Assembly: GCA_913055745.1 (NCBI GenBank)
Contig: CAJXJZ010000012.1
Span: 1 to 41,702 of the forward strand
Direction of reading: 5' to 3'
DNA length: 41,702 nucleotides
Source: an uncultured bacterium
GTDB taxonomy: Bacteria; Hydrothermota; Hydrothermia; UBA1063; CAJXJZ01
The position numbers and the translations under genes were made by a program. The notes below the pieces were generated by a model, which saw only the letters and a program-made list of their open reading frames with translations, ran no database searches and was not told where the DNA came from. Shown piece after piece: positions 7,981-15,216 of this stretch (positions are counted from its first letter, which is position 1; every line of letters starts with the position of its first letter).

Positions 7981-8009
7981 ATTATACTCTCTCATCCATA
8001 GTCTGTCAA
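7981..8009 (-). promoter_or_regulatory. Consensus sigma70 promoter of lexA
   Basis: On the minus strand, TTGACA (8009-8004), exactly 17 bp, TATAAT (7986-7981): both hexamers are perfect consensus. The start point would be near 7974, within the palindrome, leaving a leader of about 12 nt without a clear Shine-Dalgarno. Confidence 0.85.
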
Positions 8010-8031
8010 GTATTTGTTTTTATCCAGTTTT

Positions 8032-8059
8032 TTGTGATTTACATTTGAGACTTTATAAT
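8032..8059 (+). promoter_or_regulatory. Promoter for the 8069 lipoprotein gene
   Basis: A perfect TATAAT (8054-8059) lies 9 nt before the ATG at 8069. TTGTGA (8032-8037) is 16 bp upstream as a weak -35. It is divergent from the lexA promoter. The implied leader is only 2-3 nt. Confidence 0.45.
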
Positions 8060-8068
8060 ATACAAGAT

Positions 8069-8683
8069 ATGAAAACCAAAATTGGATCTCTTTTCCTATT
8101 TTTGTTTTTGACAAGTGGCGCAGGTTGTGGCAAGAAGGAGTTTTTTACAGATTACATTCCACTCTCTATGGGCTCTGTATGGGTGTTTGAAGATAATGAT
8201 GGTTCAATGGCGGAAATAGAGATAACGGATGATTCTCTTACCGCTTATAGGGATACAATTTTTAAGTTATTTTTTCTTGGGAATAATATAGACTTTATGA
8301 AAACACCTAATACCCTATCATGGCGTCTTACTAAAAGGTATTTAATAGAAGACAGAGAAGTTGTTTTGGAAGATAGGTACTATCCTTTTTTTGAGATGCC
8401 CTTTATAGAAGGTAGAACACGACACATTGTTTATGAAAACCATGATAGTTATTCTGGAGCATATTTTAAAAGGGTGTATGATTATACCTATGGTATGGAA
8501 CATGAGCGCGTAAGGGTAGATATAACCTCAGATGTTCTATATGTTTATAATAACGATTCTGTGAATGATGTTTCATCATATACTTTTTTCCTATCTCCAG
8601 ATACAGGTTTTGTAAAAATAATATACACTCTGAATGGCAAGGTGCATAATCTTAAACTGAAAGAATATAAAAAAGGCGAATAA
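8069..8683 (+). CDS. Predicted outer-envelope lipoprotein of unknown function
   Basis: About 204 residues. The N-terminus 'MKTKIGSLFLFLFLTSGAGC' is a lipoprotein signal with Cys20 as the lipidated residue. The open frame runs further upstream to 7925, but the signal peptide and the promoter at 8054-8059 fix the start at 8069. The mature protein is rich in aromatic and acidic residues and predicted strands ('MGSVWVFED', then several Tyr-rich strands), like small beta-sandwich lipoproteins. No enzymatic motif was found and no family recognised. The stop is followed after 1 nt by the exchanger start, so it heads the operon with the carrier, PHP and mtnA genes. Confidence 0.8.
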   Translation: MKTKIGSLFLFLFLTSGAGCGKKEFFTDYIPLSMGSVWVFEDNDGSMAEIEITDDSLTAYRDTIFKLFFLGNNIDFMKTPNTLSWRLTKRYLIEDREVVLEDRYYPFFEMPFIEGRTRHIVYENHDSYSGAYFKRVYDYTYGMEHERVRVDITSDVLYVYNNDSVNDVSSYTFFLSPDTGFVKIIYTLNGKVHNLKLKEYKKGE

Positions 8684-8684
8684 A

Positions 8685-9614
8685 ATGCTTTTAAGTTGGA
8701 TACTTGTTCTTTTGGGACTCTTTTTCCTTTACATAGGTGCAGAAGGATTTGTTAAAGGGGCTGTGAGTATTGCAAGAAGAACAGGTATTGCTGAATATGC
8801 CATAGGTGCAACCCTTGTTGCCTTTGGAACGAGTCTTCCAGAACTTGCAGCAGGTGTGTATGCCGCATACAAAGGTAGTACGGATATCTCAGTTTCAAAT
8901 GTGGTAGGGTCAAATATATTTAACATAGGCCTTGCCCTTGGTTTACCCGCGGCATTCTTTAGTATTAAAACAGAAAGGGAGATCTTTCATTTAGATATCC
9001 CAACTTTTTTCGCCTCTATTATACTTCTTTTCCTCCTATCATTTGATGGCACTCTTTCAAGATTGGATGGCACCATTTTATTAGTTTCCTTTGTAACTTT
9101 TACTATTTATCTTCTTCGAGATAGGGAAGTTATTGACATAGAGGAAATACCAAAGGACACTTATTCTATTCCTATTTCTTTGGTTATAATTGCGATATCG
9201 GGCATTCTTCTATATATTGGTGCGAGGTTTCTTGTTAATGGTGGAGTCCATATAGCCCGCAACTTAGGTGTAAGTGAATGGGTCATAGGTGCTACAGTTG
9301 TTGCCATTGGTACAAGCGCTCCAGAGTTTTTCACATCTTTTGCCGCGTTAAGACATAATGAAGATGAACTTTCTGTGGGAAACATTATAGGTTCAAACAT
9401 TATAAATATTTTTCTTGCGTTAGGTGCTGCATCACTTACGCGTCCTTTGCCTGTCTCTCATGTTGCTATATATTTTGATTTTGTTAGTATGTTCTTTTTC
9501 TCATTATTAATTGCTTTTATGTTATCAGACAGAAAGATAAGCCAGGAGTCAGGTGTTTGGCTCTTGCTGCTTTTAGTTGCATATATCTTAGGCATGATGA
9601 GGATGCATAGATGA
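8685..9614 (+). CDS. Sodium/calcium exchanger family membrane protein (YrbG/CaxA-like)
   Basis: A 309-residue polytopic membrane protein with about ten predicted helices and the internal duplication typical of the CaCA superfamily. The two alpha repeats are 'ATLVAFGTSLPELAAG' with 'VVGSNIFNIGLALG' (about residues 42-85) and 'GATVVAIGTSAPEFFTS' with 'NIIGSNIINIFLALG' (about 203-248). The GTSxPE glutamates line the ion site in known structures. It most likely exports Ca2+ in exchange for Na+ (or K+/H+). Length matches prokaryotic exchangers. It starts 1 nt after the lipoprotein stop and overlaps the PHP gene by ATGA. Confidence 0.93.
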   Translation: MLLSWILVLLGLFFLYIGAEGFVKGAVSIARRTGIAEYAIGATLVAFGTSLPELAAGVYAAYKGSTDISVSNVVGSNIFNIGLALGLPAAFFSIKTEREIFHLDIPTFFASIILLFLLSFDGTLSRLDGTILLVSFVTFTIYLLRDREVIDIEEIPKDTYSIPISLVIIAISGILLYIGARFLVNGGVHIARNLGVSEWVIGATVVAIGTSAPEFFTSFAALRHNEDELSVGNIIGSNIINIFLALGAASLTRPLPVSHVAIYFDFVSMFFFSLLIAFMLSDRKISQESGVWLLLLLVAYILGMMRMHR

Positions 9615-10435
9615 AGTGTGATCTTCACATTCATACAACTTATTCGGATGGAAAATATCCACCAGAAAAGGTGGTGAAATTTGCTTATGATGCAGGACTT
9701 TCTCATATTAGTATTACTGACCATGATACAGTCTGTGGAGTAGAGGAGGCCATAGAGCATGGTAAAAAGTATGGACTTGTTGTCATCCCTGGTATAGAGT
9801 TTTCCTCTTTTTTTGATGGAAGGGATGTGCATATCCTGGGCTATTTTATAGATTATACATCAAAAAATGTTAGAGAATACCTGTTCAAATTAAAAAAAGA
9901 AAGAGAAAAAAGGGCTAAAAAGATCGTTGATAAACTCAATGAAATGGGATACGAGATAGAATTCAATCGTATTAAAGAGATAGCAAAGGATGGGGCGATT
10001 GGAAGGCCGCACATAGCCACTGCCCTGTATGAGAAGGGCTATATTGATACAAAAGAAGATGCTTTTTATGGACTTATAGGGAATGAGGACCCTGCCTATG
10101 TACCAAAATATGAGGTATCTGTCCAGGACGCCATAAAATTTTTAAGGGAGAATGGCGCTCTTGTAGTTCTCGCACATCCTGGGCTTATTGGTGATAGAGA
10201 AATGGCCCTGAAGGTGCTTGAATTTGGTTTTGATGGGATAGAGATCTATCATCCAAAGCACACAAAAAGTGACATAGAGTTTTTCAGGGACTATGCACTA
10301 AAAAACAATATGATTATAACTGGTGGATCAGATTTCCACTTTTTTACTTCTTCTTCGAAGATTGGCATAATGGATTATGATTGTAGCAAAGTTATAGAGG
10401 AATTTTACAAAAGGGGGTTTTTCAATGATAAATAA
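9611..10435 (+). CDS. PHP-domain phosphoesterase (RNase AM/YciV-like)
   Basis: A 274-residue PHP protein. The metal ligands begin with 'DLHIHTTYSDG' (His6, His8, Asp13), then 'ITDHDT' near 36-41, 'PGIEFSS' with Glu near 62, 'LAHPG' near 190 and 'GGSDFH' near 240. This pattern fits the trinuclear-metal enzymes that hydrolyse 3',5'-nucleoside bisphosphates or trim 5' ends of structured RNA (YciV/RNase AM). Substrate is inferred from family; a DNA polymerase III-type role is unlikely because no polymerase domain is fused. It is translationally coupled to the exchanger (4-bp overlap) and to mtnA (11-bp overlap). Confidence 0.88.
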   Translation: MKCDLHIHTTYSDGKYPPEKVVKFAYDAGLSHISITDHDTVCGVEEAIEHGKKYGLVVIPGIEFSSFFDGRDVHILGYFIDYTSKNVREYLFKLKKEREKRAKKIVDKLNEMGYEIEFNRIKEIAKDGAIGRPHIATALYEKGYIDTKEDAFYGLIGNEDPAYVPKYEVSVQDAIKFLRENGALVVLAHPGLIGDREMALKVLEFGFDGIEIYHPKHTKSDIEFFRDYALKNNMIITGGSDFHFFTSSSKIGIMDYDCSKVIEEFYKRGFFNDK

Positions 10436-11444
10436 ACCCGTTGAACTTTATAGGGATACCTTGAGAATTATTGATCAAACGAGATTGCCAGAACTCATGA
10501 GATACGAGTACATCTACACCCTAAGGCAGGGCATAAGGGCAATAAAGGAACTTAAAGTAAGAGGAGCGCCGCTCTTGGGCATTTTTTCAGCATACTTGGT
10601 TACGCTCCTTGCCATGCGTTCAAAGGAACGTTATTTAAGCAGACTTAAAAAAAGACTCTTAAATGCCATTTCTAAGATAGAAAATACAAGGCCCACTGCT
10701 GTGGACCTTTTTAAAGCGATGAATGAAATGAAAGATATAATTAGAAAAGCGAAAACAAAAGAGGATTTAGTTCAAATGCTACGGGATAAGGCAACCCGGA
10801 TAGATGAGTCCTTAGGAGAAAAATGTGAAAGATTATCCGAATATGGTCTTACATTGTTTGAACCTAATAAAAAATACAGAATAATGACCATATGTAATAC
10901 AGGCTTTTTTGCCACAAATCATATCGGTACTGCCCTTGGCATAATCTATAAATTGCATGAAAAAGGTATGATAGAAAAGGTTTATGTGCCTGAAACAAGA
11001 CCCCTTTTACAAGGCGCTCGTCTTACTATGTGGGAATTATCACAGAATAGCGTGCCCTCTGTACTTATTACAGATAATGCTACGGGTTTTATAATGGAAA
11101 AAGAGGGGATAGATGCTGTTATAGTTGGCGCTGATAGGATTGCGAGAAATGGAGATACAGCAAACAAAATAGGGACATTAAATCTTGCCATTTTAGCACA
11201 TTACTTTGACATCCCTTTTTATGTGGCGGCGCCCTTTACCTCTTTTGATCTTAGCATTGCAAGTGGTATAGGAATACCCATAGAAACAAGGAGTGAGGAT
11301 GAGGTAAAGAGAATTAGAAAATGCCTTATCACCAAAGAGGATGCAAGAGCACTTAATTTTGCCTTTGACATTACACCAAACTTTTTGATAAGTGCCATAG
11401 TCACAGATAAAGGAGTGTTTAAAAAGCCATATAATTTTATCTAA
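10425..11444 (+). CDS. mtnA: S-methyl-5-thioribose-1-phosphate isomerase (MtnA/eIF2B-like)
   Basis: A 339-residue member of the MtnA/aIF2B family. It has 'VRGAP' at 45-49, the active-site Cys157 in 'ICNTGFFAT', 'ETRPLLQGARLTMWEL' near 190-205 and the catalytic Asp237 in 'VGADRIARNGDTANKIGT'. Known MtnA enzymes convert 5-methylthioribose-1-phosphate to the ribulose form in methionine salvage; relatives act on ribose-1,5-bisphosphate or 5-deoxyribose-1-phosphate. The usual 'CNAG' reads CNTG here, a minor change. No other methionine salvage gene is nearby, so the physiological pathway is open. AAGGGGG upstream of the ATG at 10425 is a good ribosome site. The stop overlaps that of the convergent YfiM-like gene. 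Confidence 0.9.
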   Translation: MINKPVELYRDTLRIIDQTRLPELMRYEYIYTLRQGIRAIKELKVRGAPLLGIFSAYLVTLLAMRSKERYLSRLKKRLLNAISKIENTRPTAVDLFKAMNEMKDIIRKAKTKEDLVQMLRDKATRIDESLGEKCERLSEYGLTLFEPNKKYRIMTICNTGFFATNHIGTALGIIYKLHEKGMIEKVYVPETRPLLQGARLTMWELSQNSVPSVLITDNATGFIMEKEGIDAVIVGADRIARNGDTANKIGTLNLAILAHYFDIPFYVAAPFTSFDLSIASGIGIPIETRSEDEVKRIRKCLITKEDARALNFAFDITPNFLISAIVTDKGVFKKPYNFI

Positions 11445-11713
11445 AAATAATCTTCAATAAGCACGCCTGAAGTTGCACCTACTATATCCCAGAAGAGGTC
11501 TTTAAAACTGAACTTTGTCTTTTTTACTTTAAGGTCATATATTTCTTTTGATATACCTATGGCGGCAGTGATGGCTATGGACCTTTTTATGCTATGCGTT
11601 TTCTCATATAGAACCTGGCCCATAATATAAGAAGCACCAAAATGCTTGGTTTTGTCTTTACCAAAGAATGGATCATATAGAAGTGGAAGGATTATAAAAA
11701 GTTTAATGGTCAT
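11441..11713 (-). CDS. YfiM/DUF2279-like small envelope protein
   Basis: A 90-residue protein with a short hydrophobic N-terminus, then 'DKTKHFGASYIMG', 'GISKEIYDL' and a 'FSFKDLFWDIVGATSG' segment. The order 'DKxxHF ... KExYD ... SxKDLxWDxxG' is characteristic of the YfiM-like/DUF2279 envelope proteins, whose function is unknown. It is the last gene of the long minus-strand run, overlaps the nitrilase-like gene by 11 bp, and overlaps the convergent mtnA stop by 4 bp. No terminator is visible between them. Confidence 0.75.
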   Translation of the reverse strand: MTIKLFIILPLLYDPFFGKDKTKHFGASYIMGQVLYEKTHSIKRSIAITAAIGISKEIYDLKVKKTKFSFKDLFWDIVGATSGVLIEDYF

Positions 11714-12506
11714 CTATACAGAGGTTTTTGTAAAGCAGGATGCGCCTATCTTCTTTGATGTCGTTGAGTGGGGTTATTTTTTTGTTTTCTGCTAAGGATG
11801 GATCTATATCCACAATTTTAACAACCTCATCGCTTTCTCCAGCACTTTCTAATATCTTCCCATCTGGTCCTACTATTTGGCTTAAACCAGTAAATCTTAC
11901 GCTATTTTCTTCTCCATACCTGTTGCTTGTAATAGAAAATACCCTGTTTTCTATACTTCTTACTCTCATCCCGGCCTGTCCCATACCCGGTAAGACGAGA
12001 TTTGAGGAATGCGCTAATATGTGTGCCCCTTTGAGCATAAGGATCCTTGCATGCTCTGGAAATGCCCAGTCAAAGCAGACCATAAGGCCTATATTCACAT
12101 CTTTATAATGGATAACCATGGGTTCATTGTATGCTATATCAAAGATAGTCTTTTCCTTGTAAAAAAGGTGTATTTTTCTGTACACCTTAACACGTCCATC
12201 TGGATAGAATGCTACCTGGGCGTTGTATAGTTTGTTTCCCTTTCGCTCTGCCATACCTGTTATGATAAGCGTATTAGCGCTCTTTGCAAGGTCTTTGAAA
12301 AACGCACTCTGCTTACCCTTTGGTATCTCTTCTGAGAGGGGTAAGAGTTCTGCTTTATTCTCAAATACATATCCAGTTGTAGCAAGTTCAGGCAAAACGA
12401 TAAGGTCTGCTTCTTTTATGTGTTCTTTATACTTTTCAATGAGTAAGAGGTTCTCTTCTATCTTCTTGTGAATAGGTCTAAACTGAAAAAAACCAACCTT
12501 AAACAT
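11703..12506 (-). CDS. Carbon-nitrogen hydrolase (nitrilase superfamily)
   Basis: About 267 residues from the ATG at 12506. The catalytic triad is Glu40 ('VLPELATTGY'), Lys111 ('YRKIHLF') and Cys144 ('LMVCFDWAFPE'). These enzymes hydrolyse nitriles, amides or N-carbamoyl groups; the length and 'WAFPEHARIL' fit the amidase/omega-amidase/N-carbamylputrescine branches, but the substrate cannot be read from sequence. The frame is open to 12533, but the conserved strand 'KVGFFQF' begins right after the tandem ATGs at 12509 and 12506, which have GAGGTG about 10 nt upstream. It overlaps the AMMECR1 gene slightly, which suggests translational coupling. Confidence 0.9.
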   Translation of the reverse strand: MFKVGFFQFRPIHKKIEENLLLIEKYKEHIKEADLIVLPELATTGYVFENKAELLPLSEEIPKGKQSAFFKDLAKSANTLIITGMAERKGNKLYNAQVAFYPDGRVKVYRKIHLFYKEKTIFDIAYNEPMVIHYKDVNIGLMVCFDWAFPEHARILMLKGAHILAHSSNLVLPGMGQAGMRVRSIENRVFSITSNRYGEENSVRFTGLSQIVGPDGKILESAGESDEVVKIVDIDPSLAENKKITPLNDIKEDRRILLYKNLCIDDH

Positions 12507-13053
12507 CATCGTAAGAAAACACCTCAGCCTCAAACCTGTATATCTTTACCTCGGGGTCTTTATAACAATCAGGTGGAAGCCCTGCCTTAAGACAGGTGTA
12601 TGAAAGGAATTGTGTTAAGTTCCATCCCTCCTCAACAGGAACCTGAGGGAGTAAAAGGCCGGAATACATGCCTTTTTTTATCATGAGACCATCCCTTTTT
12701 ATCTTTATCTCTTTTATGGAGTTTACGAGATAAAGAGGGGATAGGGCTGATATCTCATAACTAAGTTCATTGAGTTCTTCCTCCTTAACAGGCGTAAACC
12801 TTGGGTCATTAAGGGCCGCCTCCCTTGCAACATCCCATACAGCAAGGTAAAGGGGCTTAATTGGAATAACATACCCGATACATCCTCTAAGTTCACCGTG
12901 TTTTTTGAGGGTTACAAAGGCGCCTCTCGGCTCTAAGAGGACAGGGTCATCTGTATGTGGTATATCCCTTTTTATGCCTTTTACGCTGGATACAACGCTT
13001 TCCTTTGCCACATATAAAAGAAATCTCTTCTGCTGGTTGTTCAACTTTTCCAT
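12499..13053 (-). CDS. amrA: AMMECR1-domain protein (AmmeMemoRadiSam system protein A)
   Basis: A 184-residue AMMECR1 protein. The hallmark 'GELRGCIGY' lies near residues 52-60, followed by 'AVWDVAREAALNDPRFTPV' and 'YEISALSP'. The family occurs beside MEMO and, in many genomes, a dedicated radical SAM protein; its biochemical role is unknown. Here it directly follows MEMO with 1 bp between the genes, and no matching radical SAM gene is adjacent. Length is normal. The terminal 'EAEVF' strand is typical for the fold. Confidence 0.92.
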   Translation of the reverse strand: MEKLNNQQKRFLLYVAKESVVSSVKGIKRDIPHTDDPVLLEPRGAFVTLKKHGELRGCIGYVIPIKPLYLAVWDVAREAALNDPRFTPVKEEELNELSYEISALSPLYLVNSIKEIKIKRDGLMIKKGMYSGLLLPQVPVEEGWNLTQFLSYTCLKAGLPPDCYKDPEVKIYRFEAEVFSYDDV

Positions 13054-13054
13054 A

Positions 13055-13876
13055 TCATGCCTCCTTCAAGAATGCAAGGGATAGATATCCCACAACATAA
13101 CCTGTATAATCACCTGTTACCTCAGCAGAGTTTGTATAATCAATAAATACGGGCTTTATCCCTCTCTTTTCTGCGGCAAGGAGGAAGGCTGTAATACCCA
13201 TTGCGCCGCAAGCCATTGCTTTCTCTTCAAGGATATTTTTATAAAACGCCTTTGCATCCATGCTCATAATAAGATCGCGGGTAAACCCATCCATTCTAAG
13301 TGCCTCATCATAGCTATAACCATGATATAGGTCAGAACTTATGGCAAATGCTACCTTATCGTCGTCTATGAACTGTGAAAGACCTTCTCCTATGGCATTT
13401 AAAGAGCCCTTCTCTGGAAAGCCAAAGACCACGGGTACTATTTTTACATCTTTGCCAAGCACATACTGGATAAAAGGTAATTGAACCTCAATGGAGTGTT
13501 CCCTTCTGTGAAATGTAACATCATCTAAGAAATACTTTGTACTACTCAGCAGCCTGGTGGCTCTTTCTGTATCAATATATACCTCTCCCAATGGTGTTAT
13601 CCATGAACCTTCTTTCCATATTGATGCGCCATAGAATACATAATGATGTGATGGCCCAAGTATGATAACTGTTTCTATATCTTCATCTTTTAACTGCATG
13701 TACGATGATGCTGCTATCTTACCTGAGTATATGTATCCTGCGTGTGGTGAGAGAACAGCCTTTGTATGTTTTACTTTTTTTCGGGCTGCCCCCTCAAAGA
13801 GGTCCTCTAACATGTCTTCAAGTTGCTTTTTGTCCTCTGGATAGAAACTTCCAGCAAATTCAGGGTATCTTATCAT
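13055..13876 (-). CDS. amrB: MEMO family protein (AmmeMemoRadiSam system protein B)
   Basis: A 273-residue MEMO1-like protein, related in fold to class III extradiol dioxygenases and LigB. Signatures include 'MIRYPEFAGSFYP' at the start, 'LSPHAGYIYSG' with a metal-binding-type His45, 'LGPSHHY' near 95-101, 'REHSIEVQLPF' and 'MACGAMGITAFL' near the C-terminus. Human MEMO is proposed to be a copper- or iron-binding oxidoreductase; bacterial function is unclear. ATGA overlap with hslU indicates coupled translation. Confidence 0.93.
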   Translation of the reverse strand: MIRYPEFAGSFYPEDKKQLEDMLEDLFEGAARKKVKHTKAVLSPHAGYIYSGKIAASSYMQLKDEDIETVIILGPSHHYVFYGASIWKEGSWITPLGEVYIDTERATRLLSSTKYFLDDVTFHRREHSIEVQLPFIQYVLGKDVKIVPVVFGFPEKGSLNAIGEGLSQFIDDDKVAFAISSDLYHGYSYDEALRMDGFTRDLIMSMDAKAFYKNILEEKAMACGAMGITAFLLAAEKRGIKPVFIDYTNSAEVTGDYTGYVVGYLSLAFLKEA

Positions 13877-15216
13877 ATTATATACCTTGAAAGGTCCTCG
13901 TTTTCAATGAATTTTGCGAGTTTTGATTCTACGGTACGTGCATTTATAGTAATTTCTTTGACATCTATATCAGGCACTTCAAAAAGATGGTCTTCAAGTA
14001 TCTTTGCCATAATAGTCTGTAATCTCCTTGCACCAAGGTCTTCCATTCTTTCGTTGGCAAGATTGGCATAATGAGCTATTTTTTTAATGGCTCCATCAGT
14101 GAATTTTAGCGATACACCTTCAGTGGCAAAAAGTGCCTCATATTGCCTTAGAAGTGAAGTCTCTGTCTCTGTTAGAATCCTATAAAATTCCTTTTCGCCA
14201 AGTGGTGAAAGTTCCACGCGTATAGGAAACCTTCCCTGAAGTTCTGGTATTAAGTCTGATGGGCTATGTTTGGTAAAGGCACCTGCTGCAATGAAAAGTA
14301 TGTGGTCTGTTTTAACAGGGCCATATTTTGTAGCAACTGTTGTACCTTCTACAATTGGTAAGAGGTCTCTCTGTACCCCGCTCCTTGATACATCAGGCCC
14401 AGAGGTAGTATCAGAGCCAACTATTTTATCAAATTCATCAATAAATACTATGCCGCTTTCCTCAACCCGTTCCTTTGCCTCTTCTCTTAGTTTTGTCTGG
14501 TCAATGTATTTTTCAGATGCCTTTTCAAGTAGGAGTTTTCGTGCATCGCCGACCTTCATTTTCTTTCGCTTTTTTTTCTTTGGAAAGAGGTTTTTAATAG
14601 GTTCTGGTAGATCAAGGTCTCCTAAGTCCATCCCGGATTCAAATCCAGCACCTATTACGCCAAACATAGGTGGTGTGGTGGTCTCTTCAATCTCTACCTC
14701 AACTTCTCTATCATCAAACTTCCCTTCAAAAAGCATTTCTCGAAGTTTTATAAAAGTTTCGTTCTCTTCATCTTCTATAACCTGTGGATAGAGTTCTTTT
14801 AATAAAATGCGAGAGACATCCTGTTCTGCTTTCTTTCGTACCTTTTGCATCATTTCCATTTTAACCAGGGATATTCCAGATTCCATAAGGTCTCGTATCA
14901 TTGATTCCACATTCCTGCCTACATACCCAACCTCTGTGTATTTTGTTGCCTCAACCTTTACAAACGGTGCTTTTATGAGTTCTGCGAGCCTTCTTGCTAT
15001 CTCTGTTTTTCCAACACCTGTTGGTCCTATCATTATAATGTTGTTTGGTGATATTTCCTTTTTAAAATCGTTTGGTACACGTAACCTTCGCCATCTGTTT
15101 CTTATGGCAATGGCAACCATCTTCTTTGCATCATCTTGTCCTATTATAAACCTTGATAACTCTTTAACTATTTTTCTTGGTGTTAGAGCACCATAATCTT
15201 TTTCCTGTATTGCCAT
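13873..15216 (-). CDS. hslU: ATP-dependent protease ATPase subunit HslU (ClpY)
   Basis: A 447-residue AAA+ unfoldase. The N-terminal 'LTPRKIVKELSRFIIGQ' is diagnostic, Walker A is 'GPTGVGKT' at 64-71, the 'EVGYVGRNVES' pore loop follows, an I-domain with acidic and Lys-rich stretches spans about 110-240, and Walker B is 'FIDEFDK'. The C-terminus 'EDLSRYII' is the tail that docks into HslV, so a functional partner protease is expected. hslV is normally adjacent but is absent here; the upstream gene is the M14 peptidase, whose 3' end overlaps this start by 34 bp. AAGGGG 6 nt before the ATG at 15216 supports the start. Confidence 0.96.
   Translation of the reverse strand: MAIQEKDYGALTPRKIVKELSRFIIGQDDAKKMVAIAIRNRWRRLRVPNDFKKEISPNNIIMIGPTGVGKTEIARRLAELIKAPFVKVEATKYTEVGYVGRNVESMIRDLMESGISLVKMEMMQKVRKKAEQDVSRILLKELYPQVIEDEENETFIKLREMLFEGKFDDREVEVEIEETTTPPMFGVIGAGFESGMDLGDLDLPEPIKNLFPKKKKRKKMKVGDARKLLLEKASEKYIDQTKLREEAKERVEESGIVFIDEFDKIVGSDTTSGPDVSRSGVQRDLLPIVEGTTVATKYGPVKTDHILFIAAGAFTKHSPSDLIPELQGRFPIRVELSPLGEKEFYRILTETETSLLRQYEALFATEGVSLKFTDGAIKKIAHYANLANERMEDLGARRLQTIMAKILEDHLFEVPDIDVKEITINARTVESKLAKFIENEDLSRYII

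Noticed and set aside
7925-8068. Upstream extension of the 8069 lipoprotein to 7925
   Set aside because: It would run across the lexA promoter and coding start and bury the clear lipoprotein signal peptide at 8069.
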